Assembly: GCA_018657625.1 (NCBI GenBank)
Contig: JABHWU010000003.1
Coordinates: forward strand, 1 to 60,314
Direction of reading: 5' to 3'
DNA: 60,314 nucleotides
Source: Deltaproteobacteria bacterium
GTDB lineage: Bacteria > SAR324 > XYD2-FULL-50-16
Below the pieces are notes generated by a model, which searched no databases, was not told where the DNA came from, and saw only the letters and a program-made list of their open reading frames with translations. This document shows, one piece after another, positions 27,560 to 37,001 of the stretch (positions are counted from its first letter, which is position 1; every line of letters begins with the position of its first letter). A program made the position numbers and the translations under genes.

Positions 27560-28765
27560 ATGAAAGCTAGTGGATTACTGGAAGCGCTCGCTGAGTTAAG
27601 TCAAGAACGCGGATTGGAACAGGACGCGATTGTTGAAGCAATTGAAGATGCAATTGTTGGGGCTGCCTACCGAAAATACAAAAATTATAAAAATATTGAA
27701 GCTATACTTAATCCACAAACTGGAAAATTTGATTTAATGCACTATAAAATCGTGGTTGATAGTATCGAAGACCCCGATAACGAAATTACTATTGATGAAG
27801 CTCACGAACTCGATCCATTAGCTGAATGTGGTGATGAAGTTGAATATGAAATTGACAGTAACGAATTTGCAAGTGTCATTGCCCAAACTGCCAGGCAATT
27901 GATTTTTCAAAAGATTAACGAAGTTGAACGGGAATCCGTTATTGATAAGTATAAGAGTAAAGTTAAAGAAATCATCCATGGTACTGTTTCAAGGTTCGAA
28001 CGTGGAAAAGCGATTGTCTTGGTGAATAATACCGTTGAAGCGGTGCTGGAAAGAAAAGAACAAATTCCATTTGAGAAAGTACAACCCGGCGATAATATCA
28101 GAGCCTTGTTACTGGAAGTGAAATCAGAAGGAAGAGGGCCACAACTGTTTTTATCCAGAACACATCCGGAATTTTTAATCAAACTTTTTGATGTGGAAAT
28201 TCCTGAAGTTTACGATGGTATCATAGAAGTAATTGCGGCCGCAAGAGAACCCGGTAAACGCGCAAAAATAGCTGTCCATACAAATGACATAGATGTTGAT
28301 CCGGTCGGGGCTTGCGTTGGAGTAAGAGGTTCCCGGATTCAGACAGTTGTATCGGAATTGTGCGGAGAGCGTATCGATGTTGTAGAGTGGTCATCTGAAT
28401 TAGAACAGTTCATATCTAACGCCCTGGCTCCAGCAGATATTATTGAAATGGCACTGGACCGTGATAACAGGGTAGCTGATATTAAAATCATGCCGGATCA
28501 GTTATCATTAGCTATTGGAAAACAGGGTCAAAACGTAAGATTGGCATCAAAACTTACCGGAATTACAATTAATATTGTGGCATGGGAATCCCCTGAAATT
28601 GAAGCAAATCCGTTGGATAAACCGATTACAGAGACTGACACCGACAACAAACCTGGAGACGAGGAAAAGCTTGCTGAAAGTACAAGTTTAACTGAAGAAA
28701 AACCACTTGATCCGGTTGATAACACCATCGCTAACCCCGATGAAGAAAATAAAACTGATTCTTAA
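27560..28765 (+). CDS. nusA: Transcription elongation/termination factor NusA
   Basis: The 401-residue NusA has the N-terminal RNA-polymerase-binding domain (1-125), an S1 domain (about 134-200, HGTVSRFERGKAIV), and two KH domains (GACVGVRGSRIQ near 250 and SLAIGKQGQNVRLASKLTG near 320). The last 50 residues are an acidic, low-complexity tail. The C-terminal acidic repeats of E. coli NusA are absent, as in many non-enteric bacteria. It acts in pausing, termination and antitermination. The ylxR gene that often follows nusA is missing. Confidence 0.96.
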   Translation: MKASGLLEALAELSQERGLEQDAIVEAIEDAIVGAAYRKYKNYKNIEAILNPQTGKFDLMHYKIVVDSIEDPDNEITIDEAHELDPLAECGDEVEYEIDSNEFASVIAQTARQLIFQKINEVERESVIDKYKSKVKEIIHGTVSRFERGKAIVLVNNTVEAVLERKEQIPFEKVQPGDNIRALLLEVKSEGRGPQLFLSRTHPEFLIKLFDVEIPEVYDGIIEVIAAAREPGKRAKIAVHTNDIDVDPVGACVGVRGSRIQTVVSELCGERIDVVEWSSELEQFISNALAPADIIEMALDRDNRVADIKIMPDQLSLAIGKQGQNVRLASKLTGITINIVAWESPEIEANPLDKPITETDTDNKPGDEEKLAESTSLTEEKPLDPVDNTIANPDEENKTDS

Positions 28766-28893
28766 GACATCACTTGATTTTTAGATTTAAAAAGAATAGG
28801 TAGAGCTTATGATTCGTGAATAAACTCGCCTAACTGACTTAATTAATTTTTTACGGCTTTTTTCGTAGACAGGCACATTTTGGAGGACTGCCC

Positions 28894-31584
28894 ATGTCAT
28901 TAAGGGTATTTGAACTTGCTAAAGAACTTAATACACCAACCAAAGATCTGATTAAAAGACTATCAAAGATCGGATTTCAGGTAAAAGGAAACTTTGCCGT
29001 GTTAACAGATAGTCAAGTTGTTAAGATTAAAAAGGATTTTCTGGAGCCTAGCAGCCGTATAAAAGAGACCCTCGTTTCGAGTGAAGATGGCCCCAAGAAA
29101 GTTCGACGCCGTATTATTTCAGCCAGAAAGGCCACTGCCAGTAAAAAAATAAAAAAATCATTAAAAATTGAAGATCAACCGTTTGAAGCTGATGTTCAAA
29201 CCCGTGAAGAAATGGAAAAGCCTGTCAAAAAGAAGGCTGAAATTGAAAAACCTGAGACAGTTACTAAGGTAGACTCGGCTAAAGAAGAAATAAAGGATAC
29301 CCCTAAAAAAGGAAAATATAAAAAAGCGGATAAAGAAAAACCGGGTAAAAAAGAAAAGAAGGTCGAAGAAACAAAAATAGATAAAAAGGTCGAAGCCAAA
29401 AAAGTAAAAAAACATGGAGTAAAAGAAACAGAAAAACTTCAGCCTGTTAAAGTTGAAGCCATTAAAAAAGAAAAAGAGCTGGAAGTAGACACTAGGCCAA
29501 GAACTGAAAAACCTTCAAAAGTACCACAGAAAGAAGGAATTTCTACCAAGAAAGAAGAAGAGAAAAAAGTTAAACTTAAAAAGAAAGAGATAAAAGCAAA
29601 GCAAAAAACTGCGGTTGTGGCTCCGTTAGAAGAAGATAGCGGTCTTAAGAAAAAGAAAGAAAAACCGGGTAAACACGTTCCTAAAAAAGTAAAAGGTTTC
29701 ATCCCAGATGATGTTGATAACGGTAAACCTATTCCTAGATATACATCAAAGAAAAAACAATTTAAAAAGTTTAAAAAGAAAGGACATAAGGCAGCTTTTA
29801 TTCCTGCAAAGGAAAAACATACCTTTAACCCCCGGAAAAAGGAACTCATTGTTGGAGAGTTGATAACTGTCGGTGATTTAGCAAAACTAATTGGTATCCG
29901 CGTACCTGAAATCATAAAAACGCTGATGTCACTGGATATTATGGCGACGATTACACAATCTATTGACGGTGAAACAGCTGCTTTAGTTGCTAATGAACAT
30001 AAAATCGAATTAAAAGTTCAAATTAGTTCTTTAGAAGACAGTATCGATACAGATATAGATGATGAGGCCAATTTAAAGTTACGCCCGGCTGTTGTTACGA
30101 TTATGGGACATGTTGACCATGGTAAAACCTTATTGCTTGATAAAATCAGAAGTACCAATGTCTTGGATGGCGAAGCTGGTGGTATCACACAACACATTGG
30201 CGCCTACCATGTTGATACCCATAATGGAAAAATCACATTTTTAGATACTCCTGGCCATGCTGCTTTTACTTCCATGCGGGCTAGAGGAGCAGATGTCACC
30301 GATATTGTTATTTTAGTAGTTGCTGCTGATGACGGCCCAAAACCGCAAACAGTGGAAGCGATTCACCATGCCAAAGCCGCAGATGTATCTATTATTGTCG
30401 CCATCAATAAATGTGATAAACCGGATGCAAATCCGGATCGGGTTGTCCAGCAACTCATGGAACATGAACTAATTTCTGAAGAGTTTGGTGGTGATATTCC
30501 CATGATAAAAGTATCAGCCAAAGCAGGTGAAGGCATTGATGAGTTATTGGAAATGATTCACTTGCAATCAGAAATAATGGATCTAAAAGCAAACCCCAGT
30601 CGATTTGCCCAGGGAGTTGTCATTGAATCCCGACTTGATAAAGGTCGGGGGAATGCAGCTACAATCCTGATTCAAAATGGTACTTTAAAAGTGGGTGATA
30701 ATTATGTTGTTGGAACTGAATATGGTCGTGTTCGGGCCATGTGGGATGATCGCGGTAAGAAAGTTGAAGAAGCACTCCCATCTATGCCTGTTGAAATTGT
30801 CGGTCTTAATGGCCTTCCAAATGCGGGTGATAGATTCAATGTCGGAACAGATGAAAAACAGGTTCGCCAGATATCAGTTTTAAGAACCGATAAAGAAAAA
30901 GAAAAAAAGCAGGCCATCCAATATAAAAAGACATTGGAAAATATTTTTGATTCCATCGGTCAGGAAGAAAAATCCATGCTCAATTTGATCATTAAAGCGG
31001 ATGTGATTGGATCTGCTGAAGCTTTAAGTGAATCATTAGCAACCATGGGAAATGAAGAAGTGGCCGTTAATGTAGTTCATAGCGCAGTTGGGGCCATTTC
31101 CAATACTGATGTTACTTTGGCCACTGCCAGTAGTGGCATTATTATTGGTTTTAACACCAGACCTGATCCTACTGCCAAGAAAATAGCCAAGGATGAAAAT
31201 ATTGAGATTCGGCTGTATAGCGTTATATATGAAGCTATTGAAGACGTTAAAAAAGCCCTGGAGGGAATGTTAAGACCTATCATCAGAGAAGAATATCAAG
31301 GAAAAGCAACTGTACAGGAAGTATTTAATATTCCAAAAGTAGGCTTAATCGCTGGATCAAAAGTCTCAGAAGGTAAGATTATCAGAAATAGTCCTGTTCG
31401 AATTTTAAGAGATAATATCGTCATTCACGATGGACGCTTATCCTCACTAAAAAGGTTTAAGGATGATGCCAAAGAAGTCTCTGAAGGGTTTGAGTGCGGT
31501 ATTGGTATTGAACAATTCAAAGATGTTCGGGTTGGAGATGAAATAGAATCATATCTTCGCTTAGAAAGTTCTGCTAAACTGTAG
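28894..31584 (+). CDS. infB: Translation initiation factor IF-2
   Basis: The 896-residue IF-2 has an N-terminal IF2_N helix bundle (1-50). A lysine/glutamate-rich linker of about 250 residues follows, with a second IF2_N at about 320-370. The G domain has GHVDHGKT near 404-411, DTPGH and NKCDKPDA. The C-terminal beta-barrel and initiator-tRNA-binding domains complete the protein. TTTTGGAGG precedes the ATG. It places fMet-tRNA on the 30S subunit and drives subunit joining. The strongly basic linker yields several long antisense open frames that are not genes. Confidence 0.97.
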   Translation: MSLRVFELAKELNTPTKDLIKRLSKIGFQVKGNFAVLTDSQVVKIKKDFLEPSSRIKETLVSSEDGPKKVRRRIISARKATASKKIKKSLKIEDQPFEADVQTREEMEKPVKKKAEIEKPETVTKVDSAKEEIKDTPKKGKYKKADKEKPGKKEKKVEETKIDKKVEAKKVKKHGVKETEKLQPVKVEAIKKEKELEVDTRPRTEKPSKVPQKEGISTKKEEEKKVKLKKKEIKAKQKTAVVAPLEEDSGLKKKKEKPGKHVPKKVKGFIPDDVDNGKPIPRYTSKKKQFKKFKKKGHKAAFIPAKEKHTFNPRKKELIVGELITVGDLAKLIGIRVPEIIKTLMSLDIMATITQSIDGETAALVANEHKIELKVQISSLEDSIDTDIDDEANLKLRPAVVTIMGHVDHGKTLLLDKIRSTNVLDGEAGGITQHIGAYHVDTHNGKITFLDTPGHAAFTSMRARGADVTDIVILVVAADDGPKPQTVEAIHHAKAADVSIIVAINKCDKPDANPDRVVQQLMEHELISEEFGGDIPMIKVSAKAGEGIDELLEMIHLQSEIMDLKANPSRFAQGVVIESRLDKGRGNAATILIQNGTLKVGDNYVVGTEYGRVRAMWDDRGKKVEEALPSMPVEIVGLNGLPNAGDRFNVGTDEKQVRQISVLRTDKEKEKKQAIQYKKTLENIFDSIGQEEKSMLNLIIKADVIGSAEALSESLATMGNEEVAVNVVHSAVGAISNTDVTLATASSGIIIGFNTRPDPTAKKIAKDENIEIRLYSVIYEAIEDVKKALEGMLRPIIREEYQGKATVQEVFNIPKVGLIAGSKVSEGKIIRNSPVRILRDNIVIHDGRLSSLKRFKDDAKEVSEGFECGIGIEQFKDVRVGDEIESYLRLESSAKL

Positions 31585-31607
31585 GTTAATTCCATACCTT
31601 TTATCAA

Positions 31608-31958
31608 ATGGCAAAAGTTAACAAAGAAAGAAGGAGAGAGTTGATTAGAATAAAACTCTCTTCAATTCTTCAAAAATCAGCAAGTAATCCTAACTTTGAA
31701 GGCATTACAATTACAGATGTCAAGGTCAGTCCTGACTCTTCTGTGGCCATCGTTTATTACTCAATTTTTAATACCTCAAAAAGTATCAGCCATATCACCC
31801 GGTCATTAAATGATGCCTCAGGTTTTTTTCAATCTAAGCTTTCTAATAGTTTGAAAACAAGAAACACACCTCGGTTAAAATTTATCTATGATTCCGGATT
31901 CGACAAGACAGATAAAATAGAAACCATCTTAAAGTCCCTGAATACCCCACCAGAATAA
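31608..31958 (+). CDS. rbfA: Ribosome-binding factor A
   Basis: The 116-residue RbfA has the expected KH-like fold pattern. RRRELIRIKLSSILQKSA is the first helix, ITITDVKVSPDSSVAIVYYSIF the strand pair typical of the family, and RNTPRLKFIYDSGFDKTDKIE the closing segment. It binds 30S precursors during late maturation. It begins 24 nt after infB and closes the operon. The usual truB-rpsO continuation is absent and flagellar genes follow. Confidence 0.95.
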   Translation: MAKVNKERRRELIRIKLSSILQKSASNPNFEGITITDVKVSPDSSVAIVYYSIFNTSKSISHITRSLNDASGFFQSKLSNSLKTRNTPRLKFIYDSGFDKTDKIETILKSLNTPPE

Positions 31959-32298
31959 AAAGTTCACTAATATACCCCAAAAAATACCATTTTTATTAAA
32001 GTTTTTAATTAAGATACCGATAATAAATTAAAATAAGTGTGATTTGATTTCAGTTTGATAAATATATCATCTGAAAACTCATACTATGGAATAATAATTG
32101 TAAAACTATCCTTGGGAAAAAATATTTTTCAAGCTATTTAAAGGTAATAAAAATATTACCCTTGCAAAATCAGTCTATTAAATTAGCATCAAGCTTTTAT
32201 GAAGACCGATTTTTCATGTCGCTTTTACTTGCAAAATATTAAACGAACAAAATTGTGGAGATTTTTTCCTCCTTTTTTAATGTTTTTCTGGATAGTTT
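31959..32298 (+). other. fliD promoter and long leader
   Basis: This 340-nt AT-rich gap contains a sigma-28-type promoter (31997-32023). It implies a fliD transcript leader of about 265-270 nt. Within the leader no strong hairpin or riboswitch was recognised. A GGAG at about 32256 is too far from the ATG to be its ribosome-binding site. Confidence 0.5.
31997..32023 (+). promoter_or_regulatory. Sigma-28 (FliA) promoter for fliD
   Basis: TAAAGTTT at 31997-32004, an 11-nt spacer, and ACCGATAA at 32016-32023 match the enterobacterial sigma-28 consensus TAAAGTTT-N11-GCCGATAA at 15 of 16 positions with the exact spacing. It lies upstream of a flagellar late gene on the right strand, which makes a chance match unlikely. 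Confidence 0.85.
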
Positions 32299-35200
32299 AT
32301 GGCAGCTGATTTTAATCCGAATGTAATAACTGGTCTGGCCTCAGGGATGGATACCAAGAGTATCGTAGAACAAATGATGGCCGCAAACCGTAAAAAGATT
32401 GAGCCTGTAATTGCCCGGAAAGAAGAAAAACAAGTTGAACTTGATGCATGGAAACAGGTTGAAGCCATTATTAAAAATGTGCAAACCACATCCGAATCAC
32501 TTTCAACAAAATCATTGTGGGAAGGAAAAATTGTTAGCTCCAGTAACCCTGAAGTTATTGAAGCGATAGCAACATCAGGTGCAAAACCTGGAAAACATAC
32601 AATTGTCGTTGACAAGTTGGCCTTGAGCCACCAGATAGCATCCCAGACATATGCCAATAAAGATGATTTAATTGGAAGAGGGAATACCTTAATTACGATT
32701 GGAGAGGACCAGGAGTTTAAATTAACAATCGATGAAACCAATGATACCGTACAAGGGTTTGTTGATGCCATAAACGCACTAAATGCTGATGTATCAGCTA
32801 ATATTGTTAAAACAGGAAATAAGGAAAGGCCGTTCCAAATTGTCTTAACCAGTAAAAAAACAGGGTTAGAAGGCAAAATTCAAGTATTTTCTCAATTTGA
32901 TGGAAATGGAGAGCCACCGACTTTTGATCCTTATTATTCACAACCCGGGAAATGGCAAGGGATTAAAAGAGAAGATGCCGGAGAAGTAAAACCAACTGGT
33001 ACCGGAGCCTCTACTGTTGTTCCTGAATTAATTGGTGAATATACGGGGGAAGACCCGATAGATATTATCTTTACAGTTGTAAATACCGGTGTTGTTGGCA
33101 TCAGTGAAAATTTAAAAATGCGGTGGGAAGATTCCAGTGGACGTTTCGGATATCTGGATATTGGGTCTTTTAACTATACACCAGGGGAACCTATTGATGT
33201 TATTGATGGTATTCAACTCATCATGTCTGATGGTGAAATCATTGTGAATGACACTTTTACAGCCAGCGCCAAAAATGAAGAGTCTGATCTTATCTGGTGG
33301 AAGGACGATGAAGAGAGAGCCGCTCAGATCACACAACCGAGCCCGTGGGGACGACAGGCAACAGAAGGTGGCCCCATCATTACCGGTACAATGGATAGTG
33401 AAGACGATGACTTCTTCACTTTGAATGTCGTCGGAACGGGACAAGTTGGAATCGCAGAAGATTTGAGAATTGAATATATATCAGAAAATGGCATTCAGGG
33501 TACCGCCTTTATAGGAAAAGGGTACCAACCAGGATCTAAATTGTCCCTGGGTCATGGATTAGAGATCAGCTTAAATCCAGGAATTTTACAAGATGGCGAT
33601 TATGCTACCTTTGAGTACCAGGCTGATTCAACAGCTGATTATTGGTGGTTAGATGAGAGCGAGCAACATGAAGGTGGCCAAATTACTGATCTCACCAACT
33701 GGATTACACCGGAAGTTGAAGATGAAGCAGACGAAGCAGTAGCACCGGTAGAGGAAACAAAACCTATTGGGGCCAGAGTTAGTAACGCTGAAAAAGCGAT
33801 TGTCGGTAAATATAACGATTATGATTCCAAAGTGTATACTTTTACTGTTTTAAAAAGTGGTAGCGTTGGGGTAACTAAGGATTTACAGCTGAGATGGGAA
33901 GATAATAAGGGAAATACGGGGACACTGGATATTGGAGGAGATGTCTATGCCACCGGGCAACCCCTTGAATTTGATTCAGGGCTATCATTGGTTTTAGGCG
34001 ACGGCAATATATTTGAAACAGATTCTTTTACTTTTAGAACTTATTCGCCTGTTATCCAACCACCCCAGGATGCCGAAATTAGATTGGGTGCTACCGAATT
34101 AGGAGGAGGATTGCTGGTCACTAACTCCACCAATACATTAGAAGACGTTATCGATGGCGTGCGTTTAAACCTGCTAGCCACGGATGAAAAACCTGTTATT
34201 ATCAGTATCAAAGGAGATACTGAAAAAGCCTTAGGTGGAATCGCTGAATTTGTAAAGGCCTATAATGATATGCTGGCTTATTTCCAGGAAATAACCAAAT
34301 ATAATCAGGAAACCGGTGAAGCAGGGCCACTTCAGGGGGATCGAAATCTTCCCAAGATACAGCGGGAAATGAATAGAATGTTTATTGATACCATCATAGG
34401 ATTGGAAAAAGACAAAAATATGTTGATTTCCATTGGTATCAAAATCAACAGGCAGGGTTTAATTGTATTGGATGAAGAAAAACTGACGAATGCTATTAAT
34501 GATGACTTATCTCAAGTTGCCAATTTATTCAGAAGTTATGGCAGTACAGAAAATAGTGGTATTACTTATTTAAGTTCGTCAGACAAAACAAAAATAAGTG
34601 GGTCTGAAGGATTCAACATTGACGTGACAGCTGTCGCATCAAGGGGAACATACTCTACTAAACAGTTTTCTCAACCTATTATAATTAACGATGTTAACAA
34701 TAAAATATATATCAGAGTCAACGGTCGGGAATCAGAGCAAATCATACTTGAAAACGGTACCTGGACCATTGAAGATGTCACCAAAGATTTACAGAAAAAA
34801 ATTATTGAGGATAAAAACCTCAGCAAGATGAAGGTGGCGGTGAATTCTGATAATGGTATTATGTCAATACGATCAAACGTCACAGGTAGTCGATCAACAG
34901 TCAATATCAGAGTTGAAAAACCAGAAGACAATCTGGACCATTTTTTACTAGAAGGGAAAATAGTAGACGGACAGGACGTCCAGGGAAACATCAATGGCGT
35001 CGAGCTTCAAGGGACCGGTCAGATACTTGCTGGGATAGAAGGTACTGACTATGAAGATTTAAAATTGTTGGTTTCTTTATCCGCTAGCCAGTTAGGTGAT
35101 GGTGCAGAAGACACAATGGTGTTTACCAAAGGTGTTGGAACTAAAGTAAAGGAATATATTGGGGCAATTATGAAACCTCAAACTGGTGCTTTAGGGATTT

Positions 35201-35376
35201 ATACAAAAACAGTTAAAGAACAGTTAAAAGGGTATGATAAAGAAGTAAAAATACTGGAGGAGCGAATAAAGGACAAACGTGAGAAATTGGTCCAAAAATT
35301 TGCTAAAATGGAGTCAAAATTAGGACAATTAAAATCTGAGCAAAGCTATTTAACTAAGGAACTGGCTAAACTGTAG
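32299..35376 (+). CDS. fliD: Flagellar filament cap protein FliD, unusually large
   Basis: At 1025 residues this is far longer than typical FliD (450-660). The N-terminal FliD domain is clear (ITGLASGMDTKSIVEQMM at about 10-27), as is the C-terminal one with coiled coil (about 600-760 and 955-1025). The central part holds three related domains at about 254-324, 369-442 and 508-581. Each has a pattern F-x-V-x-x-x-G-x-V-G-I, a WED or EYI strand, G-x-x-Y-x-x-G, and L-x-x-G-x-x-x-x-x-D-x-F. A GNINGVELQGTGQ motif of the flagellin/HAP2 IN type is near 896. No cysteine was seen. It should cap the filament; the extra domains probably protrude. Confidence 0.93.
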   Translation: MAADFNPNVITGLASGMDTKSIVEQMMAANRKKIEPVIARKEEKQVELDAWKQVEAIIKNVQTTSESLSTKSLWEGKIVSSSNPEVIEAIATSGAKPGKHTIVVDKLALSHQIASQTYANKDDLIGRGNTLITIGEDQEFKLTIDETNDTVQGFVDAINALNADVSANIVKTGNKERPFQIVLTSKKTGLEGKIQVFSQFDGNGEPPTFDPYYSQPGKWQGIKREDAGEVKPTGTGASTVVPELIGEYTGEDPIDIIFTVVNTGVVGISENLKMRWEDSSGRFGYLDIGSFNYTPGEPIDVIDGIQLIMSDGEIIVNDTFTASAKNEESDLIWWKDDEERAAQITQPSPWGRQATEGGPIITGTMDSEDDDFFTLNVVGTGQVGIAEDLRIEYISENGIQGTAFIGKGYQPGSKLSLGHGLEISLNPGILQDGDYATFEYQADSTADYWWLDESEQHEGGQITDLTNWITPEVEDEADEAVAPVEETKPIGARVSNAEKAIVGKYNDYDSKVYTFTVLKSGSVGVTKDLQLRWEDNKGNTGTLDIGGDVYATGQPLEFDSGLSLVLGDGNIFETDSFTFRTYSPVIQPPQDAEIRLGATELGGGLLVTNSTNTLEDVIDGVRLNLLATDEKPVIISIKGDTEKALGGIAEFVKAYNDMLAYFQEITKYNQETGEAGPLQGDRNLPKIQREMNRMFIDTIIGLEKDKNMLISIGIKINRQGLIVLDEEKLTNAINDDLSQVANLFRSYGSTENSGITYLSSSDKTKISGSEGFNIDVTAVASRGTYSTKQFSQPIIINDVNNKIYIRVNGRESEQIILENGTWTIEDVTKDLQKKIIEDKNLSKMKVAVNSDNGIMSIRSNVTGSRSTVNIRVEKPEDNLDHFLLEGKIVDGQDVQGNINGVELQGTGQILAGIEGTDYEDLKLLVSLSASQLGDGAEDTMVFTKGVGTKVKEYIGAIMKPQTGALGIYTKTVKEQLKGYDKEVKILEERIKDKREKLVQKFAKMESKLGQLKSEQSYLTKELAKL

Positions 35377-35434
35377 CCACTCATTTTTAATAAATGCTTC
35401 TCATTTGAATCATCAACTAATTCAAAAAGATACC

Positions 35435-35869
35435 ATGAATCAATATTTAAAAGGAAATGTTGCATATAAAAAAGCAGCCGTTACCACAAAAGATCAGGGG
35501 ACATTAATTTTAATGTTGTATGATGGTGCCATTCGCTTTTTAAAAACTGCTATTAATAAACTAAACAACCAGGATTTGGAAAAGGCGCACCACTATATAG
35601 TGAAAGCCAAAAATATTGTTTCAGAATTAATGACATCATTGAAAGCAGATCCCAATAATAAAGTAGCCACAGATTTAAAGTCGCTATACACTTATATGTT
35701 TAATCGTTTAATTGACGCCAATATACAAAAAGATGCCGTATATATTCATGAAATACAGGAGTTACTGGAAGAGCTCCGGGAAGGTTGGCGAGGTGTCATT
35801 GAAAGCAAAAAACAGGTCAGTGGTTTCAATAATAGAAGTGAAGTAAAACCTTTGAAAATACAGGGTTAA
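35435..35869 (+). CDS. fliS: Flagellin export chaperone FliS
   Basis: Start set at the ATG giving MNQYLKGNVAYKKA, the normal FliS N-terminus; an upstream TTG at 35405 would add ten non-conserved residues. The 144-residue four-helix protein contains GTLILMLYDGAIRFLKTA, the family signature. FliS binds the C-terminal D0 helix of flagellin in the cytoplasm and prevents early polymerisation. It lies 58 nt after fliD on the same strand and is likely on the same sigma-28 transcript. Confidence 0.95.
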   Translation: MNQYLKGNVAYKKAAVTTKDQGTLILMLYDGAIRFLKTAINKLNNQDLEKAHHYIVKAKNIVSELMTSLKADPNNKVATDLKSLYTYMFNRLIDANIQKDAVYIHEIQELLEELREGWRGVIESKKQVSGFNNRSEVKPLKIQG

Positions 35870-35978
35870 GTTATTGTTTTTGGATAAAATTTGATGCAAT
35901 AATCAAAATTCCATAATTAGGGGTTGTGATGAATGATGGATCAAATTTAAACGAAGACTATAATTGAAATAATAAAGG

Positions 35979-36145
35979 AGGACGTTTTAGAGAGTTGAAG
36001 TCTAGCCTGGGCTACAAATGTAAATTCAGGGGGGTTGCTTTGCCTGAAATAAGATGATTCTATTCAGAGGGTGAGAGAAGTCCGTCCTGAAAATGGCCTT
36101 TATATGTAGAAAATTTTTCAGTCGGGCTGGGAACCCGACTGAAAA
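35979..36145 (+). ncRNA. Candidate structured RNA ending in a terminator hairpin
   Basis: AGGACG (35979-35984) can pair with CGTCCT (36083-36088), enclosing AGCC-TG-GGCT (36004-36013) and TTCAGG (36025-36030)/CCTGAA (36043-36048). The region is followed by a perfect 12-bp hairpin at 36115-36145. This is richer in G and C than the flanks and contains no good ORF. It could be a leader RNA or a small RNA between fliS and the flagellin gene. No known riboswitch consensus was recognised. Confidence 0.35.
36115..36145. terminator. Perfect 12-bp hairpin
   Basis: TTTTCAGTCGGG (36115-36126) and CCCGACTGAAAA (36134-36145) are exact complements around a 7-nt loop. A/T runs on both sides suit a bidirectional intrinsic terminator, most likely ending the fliD-fliS transcript. 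Confidence 0.8.
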
Positions 36146-36268
36146 CTTAACCTTACAATACTACAATATTGGAAATAGTGTTTGAAGTGTTATAAGTTTG
36201 CGAATAAATCATAAATACAGATATGCCATTACTATGCCTGATGGTATATTTTTAGAAATGGATTTCAA

Positions 36269-36448
36269 ATGAATGATAAAATAAACATTGAACAGCAAGC
36301 CAGAAAGGAATATGAACAAAAAGTGATCAATCTTTGTTTTGATAATAAATCAATTGATCGTTTTGCACCTGGTTTAAAAATGATATTTGCTTTGGATGAA
36401 CCACCTTTTTTTGTTAAAATAAAACAGGCAAAAAAAGATGCATCTTAA
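36269..36448 (+). CDS. Small ORF, 59 aa, unknown
   Basis: The frame starts MNDKINIEQQARKEYEQK and ends KIKQAKKDAS. It is highly charged, with one Cys at residue 23 and a hydrophobic FAPGLKMIFALDEPPFFVKI segment in the C-terminal half. The ribosome-binding site is weak. Composition looks protein-like, but no family was recognised. Its place between fliS and flagellin suggests a flagellar role only by context. Confidence 0.4.
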   Translation: MNDKINIEQQARKEYEQKVINLCFDNKSIDRFAPGLKMIFALDEPPFFVKIKQAKKDAS

Positions 36449-36597
36449 GTTTTGAAATCAAATATTTTATACAACTAATCCGTAAATGTATGGCCATCCA
36501 TTTAACCTGTCTTCAAGTTAAATGGATGACCGTATATGTTACGGTCAATAGCATTCATAAACATATAAACCTGCAGTTATTATAGATATCCGGGTGT

Positions 36598-36625
36598 TAA
36601 AGGAATAATAATCGATAGCTGATAA
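36598..36625 (+). promoter_or_regulatory. Weak sigma-28-like promoter upstream of flagellin
   Basis: TAAAGGAA at 36598-36605 and GCTGATAA at 36618-36625 resemble the two halves of the sigma-28 consensus. The spacer is 12 instead of 11 nt and the -35 half is imperfect. If used, the flagellin mRNA would have a leader of about 370 nt carrying the 17-codon ORF and large hairpin. Confidence 0.35.
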
Positions 36626-36685
36626 CCAATGGTGTTTATGGATGATTAGTTGTGAACCTGTCTGAATGAATACATGGAGGTATTG

Positions 36686-36739
36686 ATGAAAGGCAATTGG
36701 GAAAAACAATTGGAAACCACAATCAATTGTTTAAGGTAA
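36686..36739 (+). CDS. 17-codon leader-peptide-like ORF
   Basis: GGAGG at 36676-36680 stands at ideal distance before ATG 36686. The frame encodes MKGNWEKQLETTINCLR and stops at 36737-36739. Its ribosome-binding site is better than that of many real genes here. A leader peptide that couples translation to the downstream hairpin and flagellin is conceivable. Such a short frame could also arise by chance. Confidence 0.3.
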   Translation: MKGNWEKQLETTINCLR

Positions 36740-36805
36740 CATAAAATAAGGAGGTTTTAAGGTTACACCCGTTAGAATGTATGTTTGTGGTGACCGGCTT
36801 GAGAG

Positions 36806-36854
36806 AGCGGTTGCCGCGAGCTCCACTATTGGAATGTGGCTCACGGGAGCCGCT
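36806..36854 (+). repeat. Long GC-rich hairpin in flagellin leader
   Basis: AGCGGTTGCCGCGAGCT (36806-36822) pairs with GGCTCACGGGAGCCGCT (36838-36854) using some G-U pairs, around a 15-nt loop. It is followed by TTTC. It is the most GC-rich stretch near the gene, and may be an attenuator, an mRNA-stabilising element or an REP-type repeat. Confidence 0.6.
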
Positions 36855-37001
36855 TTTCAGGATGCGCTAATGTAAAATATTAACGTATCTTGGTATTAAA
36901 AAGCGCTTCATTGTCGCCTGGCGACATCATGGGTCTGTTGACATGGATTTGTTATAATGGCTCAGCGGAATTTCCGCATACATTCTATATGGAGGTAAAT
37001 T

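Larger units (their letters stand above)
35870..37001 (+). other. 1.1-kb mostly non-coding region before a flagellin
   Basis: The stretch holds a possible structured RNA (35979-36145) closed by a strong hairpin, a 59-codon ORF (36269-36448), a sigma-28-like sequence (36598-36625), a 17-codon ORF with a good ribosome-binding site (36686-36739), a large GC-rich hairpin (36806-36854), a small TGTCGC/GCGACA hairpin near 36912-36926, and the palindrome GCGGAA-TTTCCGC near 36965-36977. GGAGG-like sites at 35977 and 36751 have no start codon after them. The density of structure sets this region apart. Confidence 0.5.

Noticed and set aside
29161..29915. Long antisense frames under infB rich in Phe and Ser
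   Set aside because: They mirror the lysine-rich linker of IF-2 (AAA/GAA codons read as TTT/TTC), lack ribosome-binding sites and match no family.
35977..35990. AAAGGAGGACG as the ribosome-binding site of a gene after fliS
   Set aside because: No ATG, GTG or TTG follows at a usable distance and the frame closes at once.
36937..36957. TTGACA followed by TATAAT upstream of the flagellin gene
   Set aside because: The spacer is only 9 nt, far from the 17 nt needed for a sigma-70 promoter.
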